NCBI GenBank assembly: GCA_902728285.1
Contig: CACVBU010000492.1
Span: forward strand, 872,787 to 936,786
Direction: 5' to 3'
Origin: Clytia hemisphaerica
Lineage: Eukaryota; Cnidaria; Hydrozoa; Leptothecata; Clytiidae
DNA: 64,000 nucleotides
In this document: in pieces, positions 48,001 to 58,900 of the stretch
Numbering within the stretch: the stretch's first letter is position 1
Layout of the letters: the number at the start of each line of letters is the position of its first letter
Notes under the pieces: generated by a model
Told to the model about the DNA's origin: nothing
The model's input: the letters and a program-made list of their open reading frames with translations, nothing else
The model's database searches: none
Made by a program: the position numbers and the translations under genes

Positions 48001-51000
48001 TTCTAAGTCGGAAAAACTTTCTTTGGTACATTAAGTTTGACCACGGAACTTGTCTTTCAGGATCGCATTCCCACCGTACTATTGTACGGTGGGAAATTTA
48101 ATGTGCAGTGGGAAAATGCACGGTGTTTTCAAAGTTAACCTTTAATTCCCACCGGACATTTAAATCAAGCCCCACCGTACAACACCGTACAATGTACGGC
48201 GGTGTCCAGGGTCGTTGGTGGGACGTGTGCGTGGTATGATTTTCAAACTCAACACATAATTATTACAAGTTAACTGATTCTGGAATTTGGTAATGGACAC
48301 TAAAATGGAGCTCGTGTGTAAATTCGAACAAGATTGGAACTTTTCCCATGATGTTACGCGTGAAAATGGTTATTTCTGGTTCTGTCTCGTTTGACGATTG
48401 GTGGCTTGATTTTTCAAACTCGACACAGAATTATTTCAAGTAAGCTGATTATGGAATTAAGTTATTGGAGACTAAAATGCAGCTCAATGTGTAAATTTGA
48501 ACAAGATTGGGACTTTTTTCATGATTCTACGTATATTAAATAAAATGGTCTTTTCAAAAATGGTCTCGACTGCGGTCGAGCAATGATGATGATGATGAAA
48601 TAAAATGGCCATTTCTGTTCTGGATCTGTCGCATAGACCTTTTTTCAAAGAGGACGTCCTGTTGAATAATTATGTAGTCCAGCAGAAAAACAATGATAAA
48701 ACCATGCATAATTATTACAATATGCATGATACAGTAATTATGCATGGCTTTATCATTGTTTTTATGGCTGGAGTACATAATTATTCAACATGACGTCCTC
48801 TTTGAAAAAAGGTCTATTAAACGATCGGTGGCTTGATTTTTCAAACTCGACTCACATAATTATTTATTGTTTAAAAAGTATAAACTGATTCTGGAATTTG
48901 TTAATGGACACGAAAATGCAGCTCATGGGTAAATTTGAACTAAGACCTTTTTTCAAAGAGGCTACCCTGTTAAATAATTATGTAGTCCAGCAGAAGAACA
49001 ATGATACAACCATGCATTAATTATTACAATATGCATGATACAGTAATTATGCATGGCTGTATCATTGTTTTTCTGCTGGACTACATAATTATTCAACAGG
49101 GTGGTCTCTTTGAAAAAAGGTCTATTGAAACATTTTTCATGGTTGCAAACGCATGAACAGTGAAAATGATCATTTCTGGATCTGTCACATTAAACTGTTA
49201 ACTCACATTAACCACATGAATTTTATTGGCCTGGATATGCAGACTATAAACTATTTCACCGTCTAGTTTTTTAAAGATTATTTTTCTGGTTTACAGTCTG
49301 GTCCAACTAACATGCCTGCATGGATATTTCTCCCTGCATATGTGAGTGCACCTAATTGGTTAAAAAGCGCCCACTCACTATATATTTGCGGGTATTTTTT
49401 ATATTTTTCTATGGGCGCGCATAATTTATGGAAATTTTCCACCTAGGACATTTTTATTCCAACCCCCCGCCGCTTATTAAGTTTTGAGATTTTTTCCAAC
49501 CTCTCCCCCCCGCTTATTCCAAACCCCCCCCCCCCCGCTATTAGGTACCCGAGAGTATTCAACCGTGAACCTGCGCCTGTAGACCCGGTTGGAATGGAGA
49601 CCATTCAATAAAGTTTCAAGCGTCTAACTATTGAGAAGTACCGCGGTGACTTTGAAAATATTTTTCCTGTCTTTGATCAACATGGTCATACATTTGCTGT
49701 TTTGCACGCTCGTTTTCAACACGTTACTTTTCGCTGGGCCTTCACGCCCAACGGGCTTCTTGTTTTGATATTACTTTTCAGGATTACCTCAGGTCGGCTT
49801 AAACCAGCAGTTTGGTAATTTCCATGATTTCCACGATGCAATTGGTTTCTATGACGATCGTAACACAAACATTCATCCATCAATCCCTTTCCCAATGGAA
49901 CAACTGGCTCCTGACAGTCCCATTGTGCAAACACCCTGCACCAAGAAAGATTGTCTACCTACTGTTAAAACTGCTAACAAACTGGAGTTAAGTCTTGATA
50001 ACAGTACTGTACCCTTGAATAAAACATTAAATGTCAGTCAGAAGAATCAAACATCGAAAGCAAAAGAGAAGAACGTTACAAAATCTGTTTTTCAAGAGCC
50101 GAAGTATGGTTGGAAAAAAGATGCCATTGATTTGGTACAGCTTGTTATGAAGAAGGGTATGCTTTCGAACACGTGTAGTCATAAAATTAATAATTAATAC
50201 ATGTAAATGACTTGATTAAAAGAACCCTTTTCTCAGCTTCACCTAGTTCTAGGCTTCATCCTAATATAACTATTACCGTAGTTCCGAAATCAAACAATTT
50301 CGAATCAGCAGGCCAAAATCATAAAAAGGCGATTCTATTGGTTAGAAATGATGTCTCGCAATGAAAATCCAATACAACAAACACTTAACAAAATGCCGAG
50401 CAGCAGAAACATACCAACATTCTCGGACTTTTATCATAAAATAAGCAATCTTTAATCTTTAAGGCTCCTTAAAATCATACCGATTAAAGTAAACAAAATA
50501 TGACACTTCTTTACAGATCAAGAGGTATGGGAGAAAGACCACCACCATCGATATGAGCATGAACCTTCTGAACCGTATGAAGGAGAGAATGGATCGGAAG
50601 ACTTTGCGGAGCACGATAGTCACATACTCATACCAGACATCAATGTGGATCGTTTCAATCAACACGTTCATCCAGCTATTCCACATATCCAACAACAGCT
50701 TGAAGAAGATGTAAGATATTCTTCAGTTTTAACGCGACAGGAGGATTGGATCGGGGCTTTCCTAGGTTAGATAACGTCAGAATTTTGTACCTATGAACGC
50801 ACCGATACAAGAACTCAAACATTAGATGTCATTAGACCTTGTTAAACTCGACCAAAGTCCCCTTCAGGCAAGAGTTGATTAGTGCAGCTATAAGATGGTT
50901 CAGGGTGGTTCTATTTTAGTATAAGTGAATCTTCATATTAATCAAGAATTAAGTGTTCTACAGTGAAACCCTTTAAAATGCATACGTGCAAATGCTGAAT

Positions 51001-54000
51001 CATAAACACAGAGAACAAGCATAAAAAAATCTTTCATTTTGTTCAAACGTTCAGTACCACCATTACCACTGGCCACATCACCACCACCATTATCACAACA
51101 ACCACGATCACCATGGTGATGGAAAGGAAGGTGATAAAAAGAAAGAACACAAAGGTATGATCGTGTTTTCCTTGATTGATGAAGATGTATTTAGGTGATG
51201 AAAAATGGTCTTAGACAATTCTTAAAGCCAATTTGTCAATCAGAAGTGTACAATCAACATGGTAGTAAGAAAATAAAGATCCCTAAGGAGAAACCGTCAC
51301 TAAGACTTAACTATGAGCCAGTCAGCCATATAATTAACGAAATCTTTTCGTTCCATTGGACAGAACACAAAGAGCCACACGAGGAGCACATGGAACATCA
51401 TCATCATGATCTTCAACATCCAGAACCTCAACATCCACAAGATCATGATGAACATCGCATGGTTCATGTTCATCCTCCAAGTCCCTGGTTCATCAAACCT
51501 AAAGGTGAATGATAGATTCTGTCTTTAGCGAAAAAACACCAAGTTAAGTTTGACTGAAGTCTAGTTTGATAGTAGCGACGTGACACGTAGTAGTAGAAGA
51601 AAAATTAAGGACATTAATATATTTATCATTATTTTCCTAACTGACACGCAATGCTACTCCAGCCTCTCATTTAATCTTATTTGGATGTTACGGATATCAG
51701 ACTTTTGCTTTGTTTGTTTGTTTGGTTGTCCGTTATTCTTCTATGAACAGTAGAATGTAGATCCGTAGAGATCTTGCATCAGATTTTTCATGATTTTATT
51801 CTATTGGGATTCTAGCATTGATTTCGATAGTTTCTCTTCAATCTGCAATTTATTTACAGTTACAGTTGAAAGGTATATCTTATTTTTACGATCAATCATT
51901 GACAGATCAAGCGATAGGTGAACTGATCAAACGTCATCACCATGGACACGGTCATGGACACCACAACAGGCATCATTGTGATTGCGATGAAGAAGATGAC
52001 GAGGAAGATGAAGATGAGTGTTGCGAACAAAGAGATCACTATTATGGATTCGAAGGTGACTGATTAAAAGATAAAGTTGATTAACCGAACACTTTTAAGG
52101 ACTGATGAATTAGCGAAAAGTTTTGACCTGCTATTGTTGTCAATATATTTCCGAACAGCAGGTTTAACCAGCCTCAACTAAAGAACTATAACATCGTATA
52201 TTCACGTATAATTGTTTTTTTACACGAGAACAACCGTCTTGACTTTGAATACTTCAAAACATTTCATTTCCCTACTTATATGGAAAGTCGTTTATAATCC
52301 GTGTAATAAAGTAAAAAGGGTGTTATGATATGATAATACGATAACTATTACGGGATAATATATACCAGTTTGTATAAACTAAAATTTGTCCCTTCCACCA
52401 TTTCTGCTTATTTTACACTACGTCTGAACTAGTCTTCTAGCATGCTAAAATGAACGTATTGCAACTTAAGGTGAAGACGGATCGAATGATTTCTCCAACC
52501 ATCACATTCACATCCACGAACCTGACCCAAACCTACACCGTTTCAACCAACACATCCACCCGGCCATTCCGCATTTGTACGAACAACTTGAACATGATCC
52601 ATATCAACCACATTATCACATTTCTCACCGACATCATTGGGCTTTCCAACCTGACCACTACAACAAGAAAGATGGTACGTTTAACCTTTCATTTCAGATA
52701 CTTGTTATACAATTTCAGAAAAAAAACCACAATTTAGTTTACAGAAATAAAAGTTGACTTTTGAGATCAGAGTTTGGCAAAAAAGACAACCAAAATTTCT
52801 CTTTCTGTCGATTCTTGTAACTGCCCATGTCCACAACGAGTCTCACTATCAAATAAAACAAAATAAATGTCCTTTCTTGGTGAGGTACACGCTTTTTTCT
52901 TTATAAGAATAGTGTAAATCCGCTTTCATCATGGATATTCTTAACTTTTTTGGGAAAATCATCCTAAAATATTCTTACAGCATTCTTAGGTTAGGATCCT
53001 AATTGACAATTTATAATTTAAAATGGTCTAAAAATGGCAGTCTTAGCTTGAGTAGAAAAATTCTATGATGGTTATATTCTTAGCATATTCTTAATTTTTT
53101 GGCCATTTTCATCATGGATTTTCATCATTTAGTTATAACAATGAACCCATATTACACTTAGCTCCATCATTCCCAGTAATTTTTCATCCACAACTATTCT
53201 TCCAGGTAACGCCGGTGGCGAAGGTCAAGGCCATGAATACATGGGTCATTTAAAAGAACATCAACATTCGCAAGATCACGACGAAGATCGATTGGTCTAC
53301 ATCAACCCTCACCTACATCATTATGGTAAGAAGTTCAAAGTTGGAAGTTTATTGATATTTCCCGAATCGTCAATTTATCTGAACAATGATTTTGAACAAG
53401 CATTTCAATAAAACTTCTTTCAGCTGAAACGGTGTTTTTTTTCAGAGGTCGACGGATACCGACATCACCATGACGACGACGACGATGACGACGAGGAGGA
53501 CGATGATGAAGGTCAGTAAAATTTCTCTTTGTAGACCTCGTTCCAGAGGGAAGGCTTCATTACGACAAACTTATTCAGTGAGTAGGGAACCCCGCATCCA
53601 TTGGTAGTAAAGAGGCAGTTTCTTTAGAACCACCGAAAAAAGAAGAGGTTTTGAATTTAAGATCGCGTATAACTTTTGTGGATGGATGCAATCTCTATGT
53701 CTTCAATTTTTTAGATGATGAAGGTGATGGACGAGATAAAAAGAAAAATGGAATTCAAAGACAAAAACCCGATACCAGAGGTGAATAATACTTATAGTTT
53801 AAACAATTAGCGACAAGAAATTTACAATAAAGCACTTAGTTCTTGACAATTTATTGAGATGAAACATCATTCTGAGACAAAATTATATAATGGGTGAGTT
53901 AGATATCCTGGACTTCCAAATCTTAGTACCTGGATATCAAGTTCAAAAACCGAATATTGATTTCCTTTTCCAGATTTGAAGACATTCAACCACCATCGTC

Positions 54001-54812
54001 AGAAACGACACGTGCATCACCACGGCTTTCGACACCATTATTGTCATTCCTACGATGGTTGTCACCATGGTGACGGTGATGATGACGACGAAGGTGATGA
54101 AGAAGACGGGTATCGACGGACGACAGGTCGTGATGTGTCGCATTTGAGTTATGAAACTGAACAATATGGAAGAGATATGCAACATGATATAGCAGAAGAA
54201 ACACACCATGTGGAAGATGTGGGAGATGCTATTGAAAACACAAGTAAGCAAACAAAGTTTGTATTCGGATTTTGTATACTTTTGGATAAGAAGATTTTCC
54301 ACCATTTTTGCATGTTAAGACTCGATTTAAAGACGTTTATTAACTACGTCTTTCGGAGGCATCTAGAAAACAACAAGTCAAAAGAGATCGAAAAACAATT
54401 AACAATTCTTGCAAATACAGACCATATGAAAACAAACAATTGTATATGAAAATGGAATCAGAAAGTCAGTGCGACTGTATAAAGCTCACTTTAACTTTGT
54501 TTTACTTTAACCATATTTAACAATGACAAACTTTTTAACTTTCCAGTCAACGCAGGCATAGCACGTGTTAAACACCTTGGTCACGACATTGAAGCACCTG
54601 ATTATGATCGGCGAGGACATTTCTATCCGAACGTTCACGAAGAGGACATCGTGGAGGAAGTGGAGGAGCGTTTCCCGCATGTCTCGCAACGTGATCTGAT
54701 CAACGCCGTCATCGAGGATCACTATCATCGGCGACAGGATCACCGACCGTTGGGAAGACCGGTGCACATTCACCGACATGAAGATGAAGATGATGATGAC
54801 GATGATGATTAA
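26928..54812 (+). CDS. Giant secreted histidine-rich modular protein (45 exons, 3,432 codons)
   Basis: Not a recognised family. Exons: 26928-27015, 27265-27399, 27668-27778, 28177-28299, 28494-30059, 30707-30838, 31147-31560, 31762-32064, 32511-32696, 33320-33496, 33808-33906, 34110-34291, 34683-34827, 35095-35238, 35591-35773, 36386-36652, 36873-37109, 37677-37877, 38321-38410, 38730-38924, 39169-39357, 39534-39707, 39841-40026, 40206-40388, 40627-40850, 41141-41359, 41600-41818, 42009-42201, 42397-42774, 42996-43316, 43555-43875, 44981-45304, 45494-45763, 46120-46287, 49782-50156, 50517-50710, 51055-51154, 51364-51504, 51906-52055, 52471-52674, 53206-53325, 53446-53511, 53715-53780, 53974-54243, 54547-54812. 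All use GT-AG and every phase agrees; nearly all introns are phase 1. The start was chosen because it encodes a signal peptide (hydrophobic core about residues 7-20). The protein is rich in His, Asp, Glu and Gly with few cysteines (CPGC, CDCDEE, PCxKxxC). It ends in an Asp run and TAA. His clusters suggest Zn/Cu/Ni binding; an extracellular matrix role is inference. Whether one transcript spans all exons is untested. Confidence 0.82.
31147..31560 (+). other. Gly-His-Tyr-rich exon of the giant gene
   Basis: Exon 7 encodes 138 residues with HGYGGYGGYGSHGYGGYGSH-type repeats and GHGHGYGNYGSGYYGG. The composition resembles the Gly/His/Tyr-rich proteins of polychaete jaws and squid beaks, which bind metal or are cross-linked. 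The resemblance is compositional only. Its donor (GTTTGC) is weak but its phase fits. Confidence 0.7.
35945..36203. mobile_element. Intronic element packed with CGTGAT motifs
   Basis: CCCCCAGCGG (35949-35958) and CCGCTGGGGG (36192-36201) are inverted ends. Between them CGTGAT occurs about 15 times, mostly as GCGTGATGGCGTGATT pairs, all on one strand. It lies in the intron between exons 15 and 16 of the giant gene. No ORF. Confidence 0.6.
40627..41818 (+). repeat. Triplicated exon with introns (exons 25-27 of the giant gene)
   Basis: Exons 40627-40850, 41141-41359 and 41600-41818 encode near-identical modules of about 73 residues containing HHLPRPLF, IHTPQPHHPDNN, HLHPALPYP and PCxKDQC. The intervening introns are alike (both carry CAGTCAGTCCATGATA-like and ATAAAGTGA phrases), so exon and intron were duplicated together. 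The internal junctions are phase 0, unlike the rest of the gene. Exon 26 and 27 begin identically (VISPVHPAHEGLPIALRPH). Confidence 0.85.
42397..45304 (+). repeat. Quadruplicated Lys/Arg-rich exon with introns (exons 29-32)
   Basis: Exons at 42397, 42996, 43555 and 44981 share KPLVNTNQKEREDRL, NNLMNDEDILPN, PPPLNERQPDEG and QEVPYDLSIIQN. The period is about 560 bases once the 873-base transposon at 44078 is removed. Introns share TTGGCTTTGTATTTATTGAA and CAACTGGTTAAAGATATA. Exons 33 (DNVFGSLINDQDIMP) and 23 (KLLNDDDILPEE) are older relatives. The basic N-terminal half contrasts with the acidic rest of the protein. Confidence 0.85.
44078..44950. mobile_element. Tc1/mariner-like non-autonomous element in a duplicated intron
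   Basis: Terminal repeats CAGGGTGATTAAAAAAAACC (left) and the inverse of a matching right end (ACCCTG at 44950) extend about 40 bases. TA flanks both sides (44076-44077, 44951-44952). The paralogous intron at 43525 reads CTTTCTACTAGAC, the exact empty site. The 873-base interior has no transposase ORF. Confidence 0.85.
46826..47428. mobile_element. Foldback element with GTCTCCTGATTAGGAGAC subterminal palindromes and GTCGA target duplication
   Basis: Terminal CAGTCAGGGACAGTC and its inverse bound the element, and GTCGA (46821-46825 and 47429-47433) is a 5-base target duplication. About nine copies of a near-palindromic CTCCTRATNAGGAG motif cluster at the two ends, four or five per side. The 603-base element has no transposase ORF. 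Confidence 0.8.
47820..48215. mobile_element. MITE with GTACGGTG-rich ends and 8-base target duplication
   Basis: Ends are ACGACCCTGGACACCGCCGT and its exact inverse, continuing through GTACATTGTACGGTGTTGTA. TGGTGGGA at 47812-47819 and 48216-48223 is an 8-base duplication, as for hAT or P superfamily elements. GTACGGTGG is repeated in the left end. It is 396 bases long with no ORF. Confidence 0.85.
48634..48816. mobile_element. 183-base palindromic MITE, copy 1
   Basis: AGACCTTTTTTCAAAGAGGA at the left is inverted at the right. Inner arms (AATAATTATGTAGTCCAGCA, AACAATGATAAAACCATGCA) also pair, so the entire element can fold into one hairpin around TATGCATGATACAGTAATTA. Confidence 0.8.
48942..49124. 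mobile_element. 183-base palindromic MITE, copy 2
   Basis: It has the same length and structure as the copy at 48634, about 130 bases downstream of that one's end, with scattered base changes. Its inner arms pair slightly better (TAGTCCAGCAG / CTGCTGGACTA). It is inserted at a different position of the tandem unit, so the two are separate insertions. Confidence 0.8.
49440..49555. repeat. Poly-C / CGCTTATTAA repeat copy
   Basis: CCACCTAGGACATTTTTATT, CCCCCCGCCGCTTATTAAG and a run of 14 C before GCTATTAGGTACCC. The same phrases occur in the PLB intron at 57.2-57.42 kb. Confidence 0.5.
49782..54812 (+). other. C-terminal part of the giant gene: short His/acidic cassettes and terminal exon
   Basis: Exons 35-45. 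Exons 35, 36 and 40 carry the HPAIP/HPSIP module (NQHVHPAIPHIQQQL; NQHIHPAIPHLYEQL) related to exons 25-27. Exons 37-39 are polyhistidine-rich (HHHHHYHNNHDHH, HHHGHGHGHH). Exon 42 is almost entirely Asp/Glu. The last exon (54547-54812) has a more ordered segment (EVEERFPHVSQRDLINAVIE) and ends in seven Asp. Confidence 0.75.
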
Positions 54813-55904
54813 GGAAGTTTGGCGTAATGAAGAGTGACAAATGATATTAGACTCAAAATTATCTGTTTGATAATTATCTCAGAAGGCTTGTAATCTTATT
54901 TAAACTTAAGCAAGGATCGTAACTTCTTAGTTTTATTCCTTGATCCACAACCACCAAGTGATTGCATCGGACATTAGTTCGAACCACAATGCAATGCAAT
55001 ATGGATGATTGTCGACGATGATGGCCGGTTTTAAATGAGCAGTTAATTTATGGCTTTTGATCGAAAAATAATTAATACTTTGATGGGTTCAGCTCACAAA
55101 AAAACTTTACAGTTTACCGTACAGAGAATTTACATTCTAGGATGATGTTGTTTTCATTTAAACGCTTAATGATATACCCATAAAAAATTTGTTGTAAAAT
55201 AGATGGATATAATATTTTAATTTTCTAAAAATACACTATTTCTAAATAATACAAAATTTACCAAAATATTCTATATATACGTTGACTATTCACAATTCAT
55301 ATAAATTAGTTCTAATTAATTAAAAAATAATATGAAATATGAAATATTAAGAATCACAGCTTCTAGGATAGGTTTGCTGTAAAACTTTCGATTGGATGAT
55401 TTTATAATTAAATTATGTATTGTTAATTACCACGACGAATAAAGGGAAGAAAATTCTTGACATTTTTAAATGCTCAGAAAATTGAGCATAATGAAATTTA
55501 TCATAGTACGTCGTGTTTTGCGCAACAAACGAAACGAAATTATAACCTGAAGTAAAATAATTATCAAAATTTAAAAAATAAAAGCGTTTTAGTGATTTCA
55601 AATCAAATAAAACTTTCAACGATAATTTACAAAAAATGCTACAAAAAACTTAAAAATACTGAACAGAAAACCACCGATTTATAATCGTTCAAAACGTTAA
55701 AAAAAATCTTACTGAGATTTTTGGGTCATTTTCCTATCATAGAGTAAGTTTTTTTCCTTTGGATGCCGATTAACCTAAAAATTTAGACTGTTTTCGATCT
55801 TTCTTTCCGCCAAGGCGCCGAAGGTATGTCGATAGAGGGGTGTAGAAATGATTTACTTACCCTTATCCGCGCAGCAATCCCTCCATGAGAACAAACAAAG
55901 AATA
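54813..55904. other. Convergent 3' intergenic region
   Basis: AT-rich sequence between the giant gene and the convergent lipase. AATAAA occurs at about 55438 on the plus strand as a possible poly(A) signal. No ORF of interest. Confidence 0.6.
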
Positions 55905-58900
55905 TCAATGTAACTGTTTTACTTCGTTGCTGAAAAATGTTGAAGATGCTCTGTGTGGATTTTCTGATGAGATAGAAAGTGATTTATTGGTCATTTGTCG
56001 CGATGATCTGGTCATGAATCTTACCAAGGAGAAGGTGAACAAAACAACCATGAATAGAGCAATCATCAAACTGGTAGAATCCACACTGTTCAAAAATGTT
56101 GATCCCTTCTCACTGGTATCACTTGACGCACTCGAGGTTTCTTGTTCTTGTTTTATTGCTGACGATTCAGAATTGACGGTATGATTGCCACTGTTCAATC
56201 GAGTGTAAAAGTAAGGGTGCTCATTGGTTGGACAATGGAATTTCTCAGTTGGCCTCCATCTAAGGGAAAAATACTCAATAAAATAAAAGTTGATTAAAAT
56301 CGATTCAAACTGAAGCACCATATAAGAAATTTTTCGTAAAATTATATTTCTATATTTCCAGCGGTAAGTGTACAAGGGAGTGAGATATATGATGTCGTCT
56401 ACAAATGTTGAAAGTGGTTCCATAGGAAGAAAAAAGTAAAATTTGGCAAAGCATCGCTTACGTTCGGACTTTCTTTCCAACTGGTTCCAACATTGCATTC
56501 CAAAGAGCTAAGGCGGACGCAGCGTGTGCTTTGCCGGAGAAGTGAAAGCAATCAGGTGCGAAGAAGGAGCGATCTACGGAGCCATCAGGTTTTCGTGGGA
56601 TGATAGTGTGGTCGAAGAAAGGTTGGAGAACAACCGTGAAATCGTCACGTGTATCGTATCTGAGGAAGTACATATAACAAATATTTAAACACAAATGAAT
56701 CTCTCAGAACCCTGTGAGTGACCATATATGGACAAAGGCGTTTGTTTCCTTACGGTTTTGAACACTTCAAGTTTATGGACAAAGGCGTTTGTTTCCTTAA
56801 GGTTTTGAACACTTCAAGTTTATTTGTTCATATAAGGCAATTCTGATTTTTCTGTTAGAAACTAATAAAACAAGTGCAGCTTCTTGACTGTAGCATATTA
56901 CCTTCCAGAGCTGACCAATTTATCATATCCTTCTTGGTACTTCTCCAATACACCACTGGTGAATCGACGGGCTTTCTCGCCATACACCGATCCACACTTG
57001 CACTCCAACAAGTGAGTGAAATCGCACCATGGTGAAGCTAAGTCTTCAAGGATGGTCACATTTGGTGGTGAGACCAAGTTGACGAACAGCTTTGGTACAC
57101 GTTGGTGAAGATAGTCGAGAGTTTCGGTGACCTCTGTTAACAAAAGATTAATACAAAAATGATCCCAATCATATATTGTAGTTTTTATTTATTCTCGGGT
57201 ACCTATGAAGCGTCCCCCCGCTAATTAATTTTTTGAAAATTTTCCACCCAGGACATTCTTATCCCAACCCCCTCCCGCTTATTAATTTTTGGGAAAATCT
57301 TTTTAAAATTTCCCTCTTTTGCCCTACTGTATAACTGCAATATTAGCCTCCTTTTCAAAAATTTTCCACCCAGGACATTTTTATTAACCCCCCCCCCCCC
57401 CGCTTATTAAGTTTTGAGATTTTTTTTGAACATGACCTTCTTTTTTTATCACGTTTTCGGTTGCGTAACATTTGCTTTCAACCTGCTTGATAAACTCTCG
57501 ATATAGGATTGTGTGAAGTGACCTTGAAATTTAATATTCCTAAGACAATGAGAAATGTGACTGGAATGTAATGTATACCCTTCTTCACTGCAATACTGTT
57601 GCATGGAGAGAAATCTCGAATTTCACGAGTTTTGAACCAGTGATATTAGTGAGGTTAAGCAAATCGGTGTAATCACGACGACGGACGAAAATGTAACATG
57701 CTGGTGAGTTTCAACCAATCAAATTTCGTATTTTCACTAGCCTGTTACATTTTTCGTCCGTCGTCGTGATTATCCCGGTATACTTAACCTCACTATTGAG
57801 TCGAAACCGATGTGGGTTTTAAAAAGTAAAGTGTTGAAATATGAGAAAAAGGGAAGGATTATATGCGAGAATCTTTTTGTTCGACATAAAGCACTATGTT
57901 TTACCGAAAAATTAGATTTGCTCACCATTGATGAAATTTGGTGGTGAATACTTCTCCTTATAATTCTTCCACCAACGACAACAAGAACACAAATCATTTC
58001 CACCAATGAACAATGTCAACACTTTCCATGAACCGAAGAAATCATACTCCGGATTCTCCAACATCTTCTTCACAAAACGTTTGGCTTGCTTCAATAAACC
58101 ATACGCTGTATTGCCTGCAAATGGGAAGAAGTTATGGAAATGAAAAATAGCACTTAGATATTCGAAGAACTTTCAATAAACTCTTGATGATGGAATGCTT
58201 ATTAACTAAGGCATATTTTCTATTCATACAAAAGAGTGGTTTGACAGACATTTTCACGAAAGATGAAATTCGCTCGGTTGCGAAAAAGACATTGGAAGTT
58301 CACTTTGTCTTTGTGATAGACAATATCATAATACCACTCCTTTTCTCTTAGATACAAACATTTGATTTTCGATTGTGAATGTGGATGTTTCATCTACTGT
58401 ATACTGAGTAAAAACTGTTGATAGCTTAAAAAGAGGTAGTCGACTCTCAAGAAACTCAACCTCTACAACTCGAATGTTTTTCTCGTCCATTCAGTTAACA
58501 ATTCCTTATTAAACCTTACTCCATAATTTGAATTTTTCTTACTCAAACAAATCTGTGTTCCCCGTGCGGGTTCAACTGTATATGATTTTTCAAAAATAAT
58601 CAATTCTTACCAGAGACAGCCACATCAAGATTTTCGTTTGGTATAGCAATCAAAGGAGGGCTAATACCCTTCGAATATCCTTTCAAATTCGGATTGTATT
58701 CTCTTAAAATGTTAGGTAAGGTGATGACAGAACGAACAGTCTCGTCTCCGCCGATAGACCATGAAACGCCATGATACTCGATGAAGAGATCGATAGGTGT
58801 GTACGCATTTGCACCGAAAGCAGCTGTCAACGAGTCGCCAAAAGCAGCTACAATATCGATATCATAAGGTGTCAACTCGTGTACTGTTTTAGCTTTGATG

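Larger units (their letters stand above)
47690..49200 (+). repeat. Diverged tandem repeat related to the 3-kb array, split by transposons
   Basis: Units carry GATTTTTCAAACTCGACACA, GACTAAAATGCAGCTCA and GTGTAAATTTGAACAAGATT in the same order as the 183-base units at 3-4 kb. At least four units can be traced, interrupted by the MITEs at 47820, 48634 and 48942. Confidence 0.65.
46288..49781. other. 3.5-kb transposon-filled intron of the giant gene (between exons 34 and 35)
   Basis: This is by far the longest intron of the gene. It carries a 603-base foldback (46826), a tandem array related to the one at 3 kb with a 396-base MITE inside it (47820), two copies of a 183-base palindromic element (48634, 48942), and a poly-C repeat near 49.5 kb. 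No exon-like sequence was seen. Confidence 0.7.
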
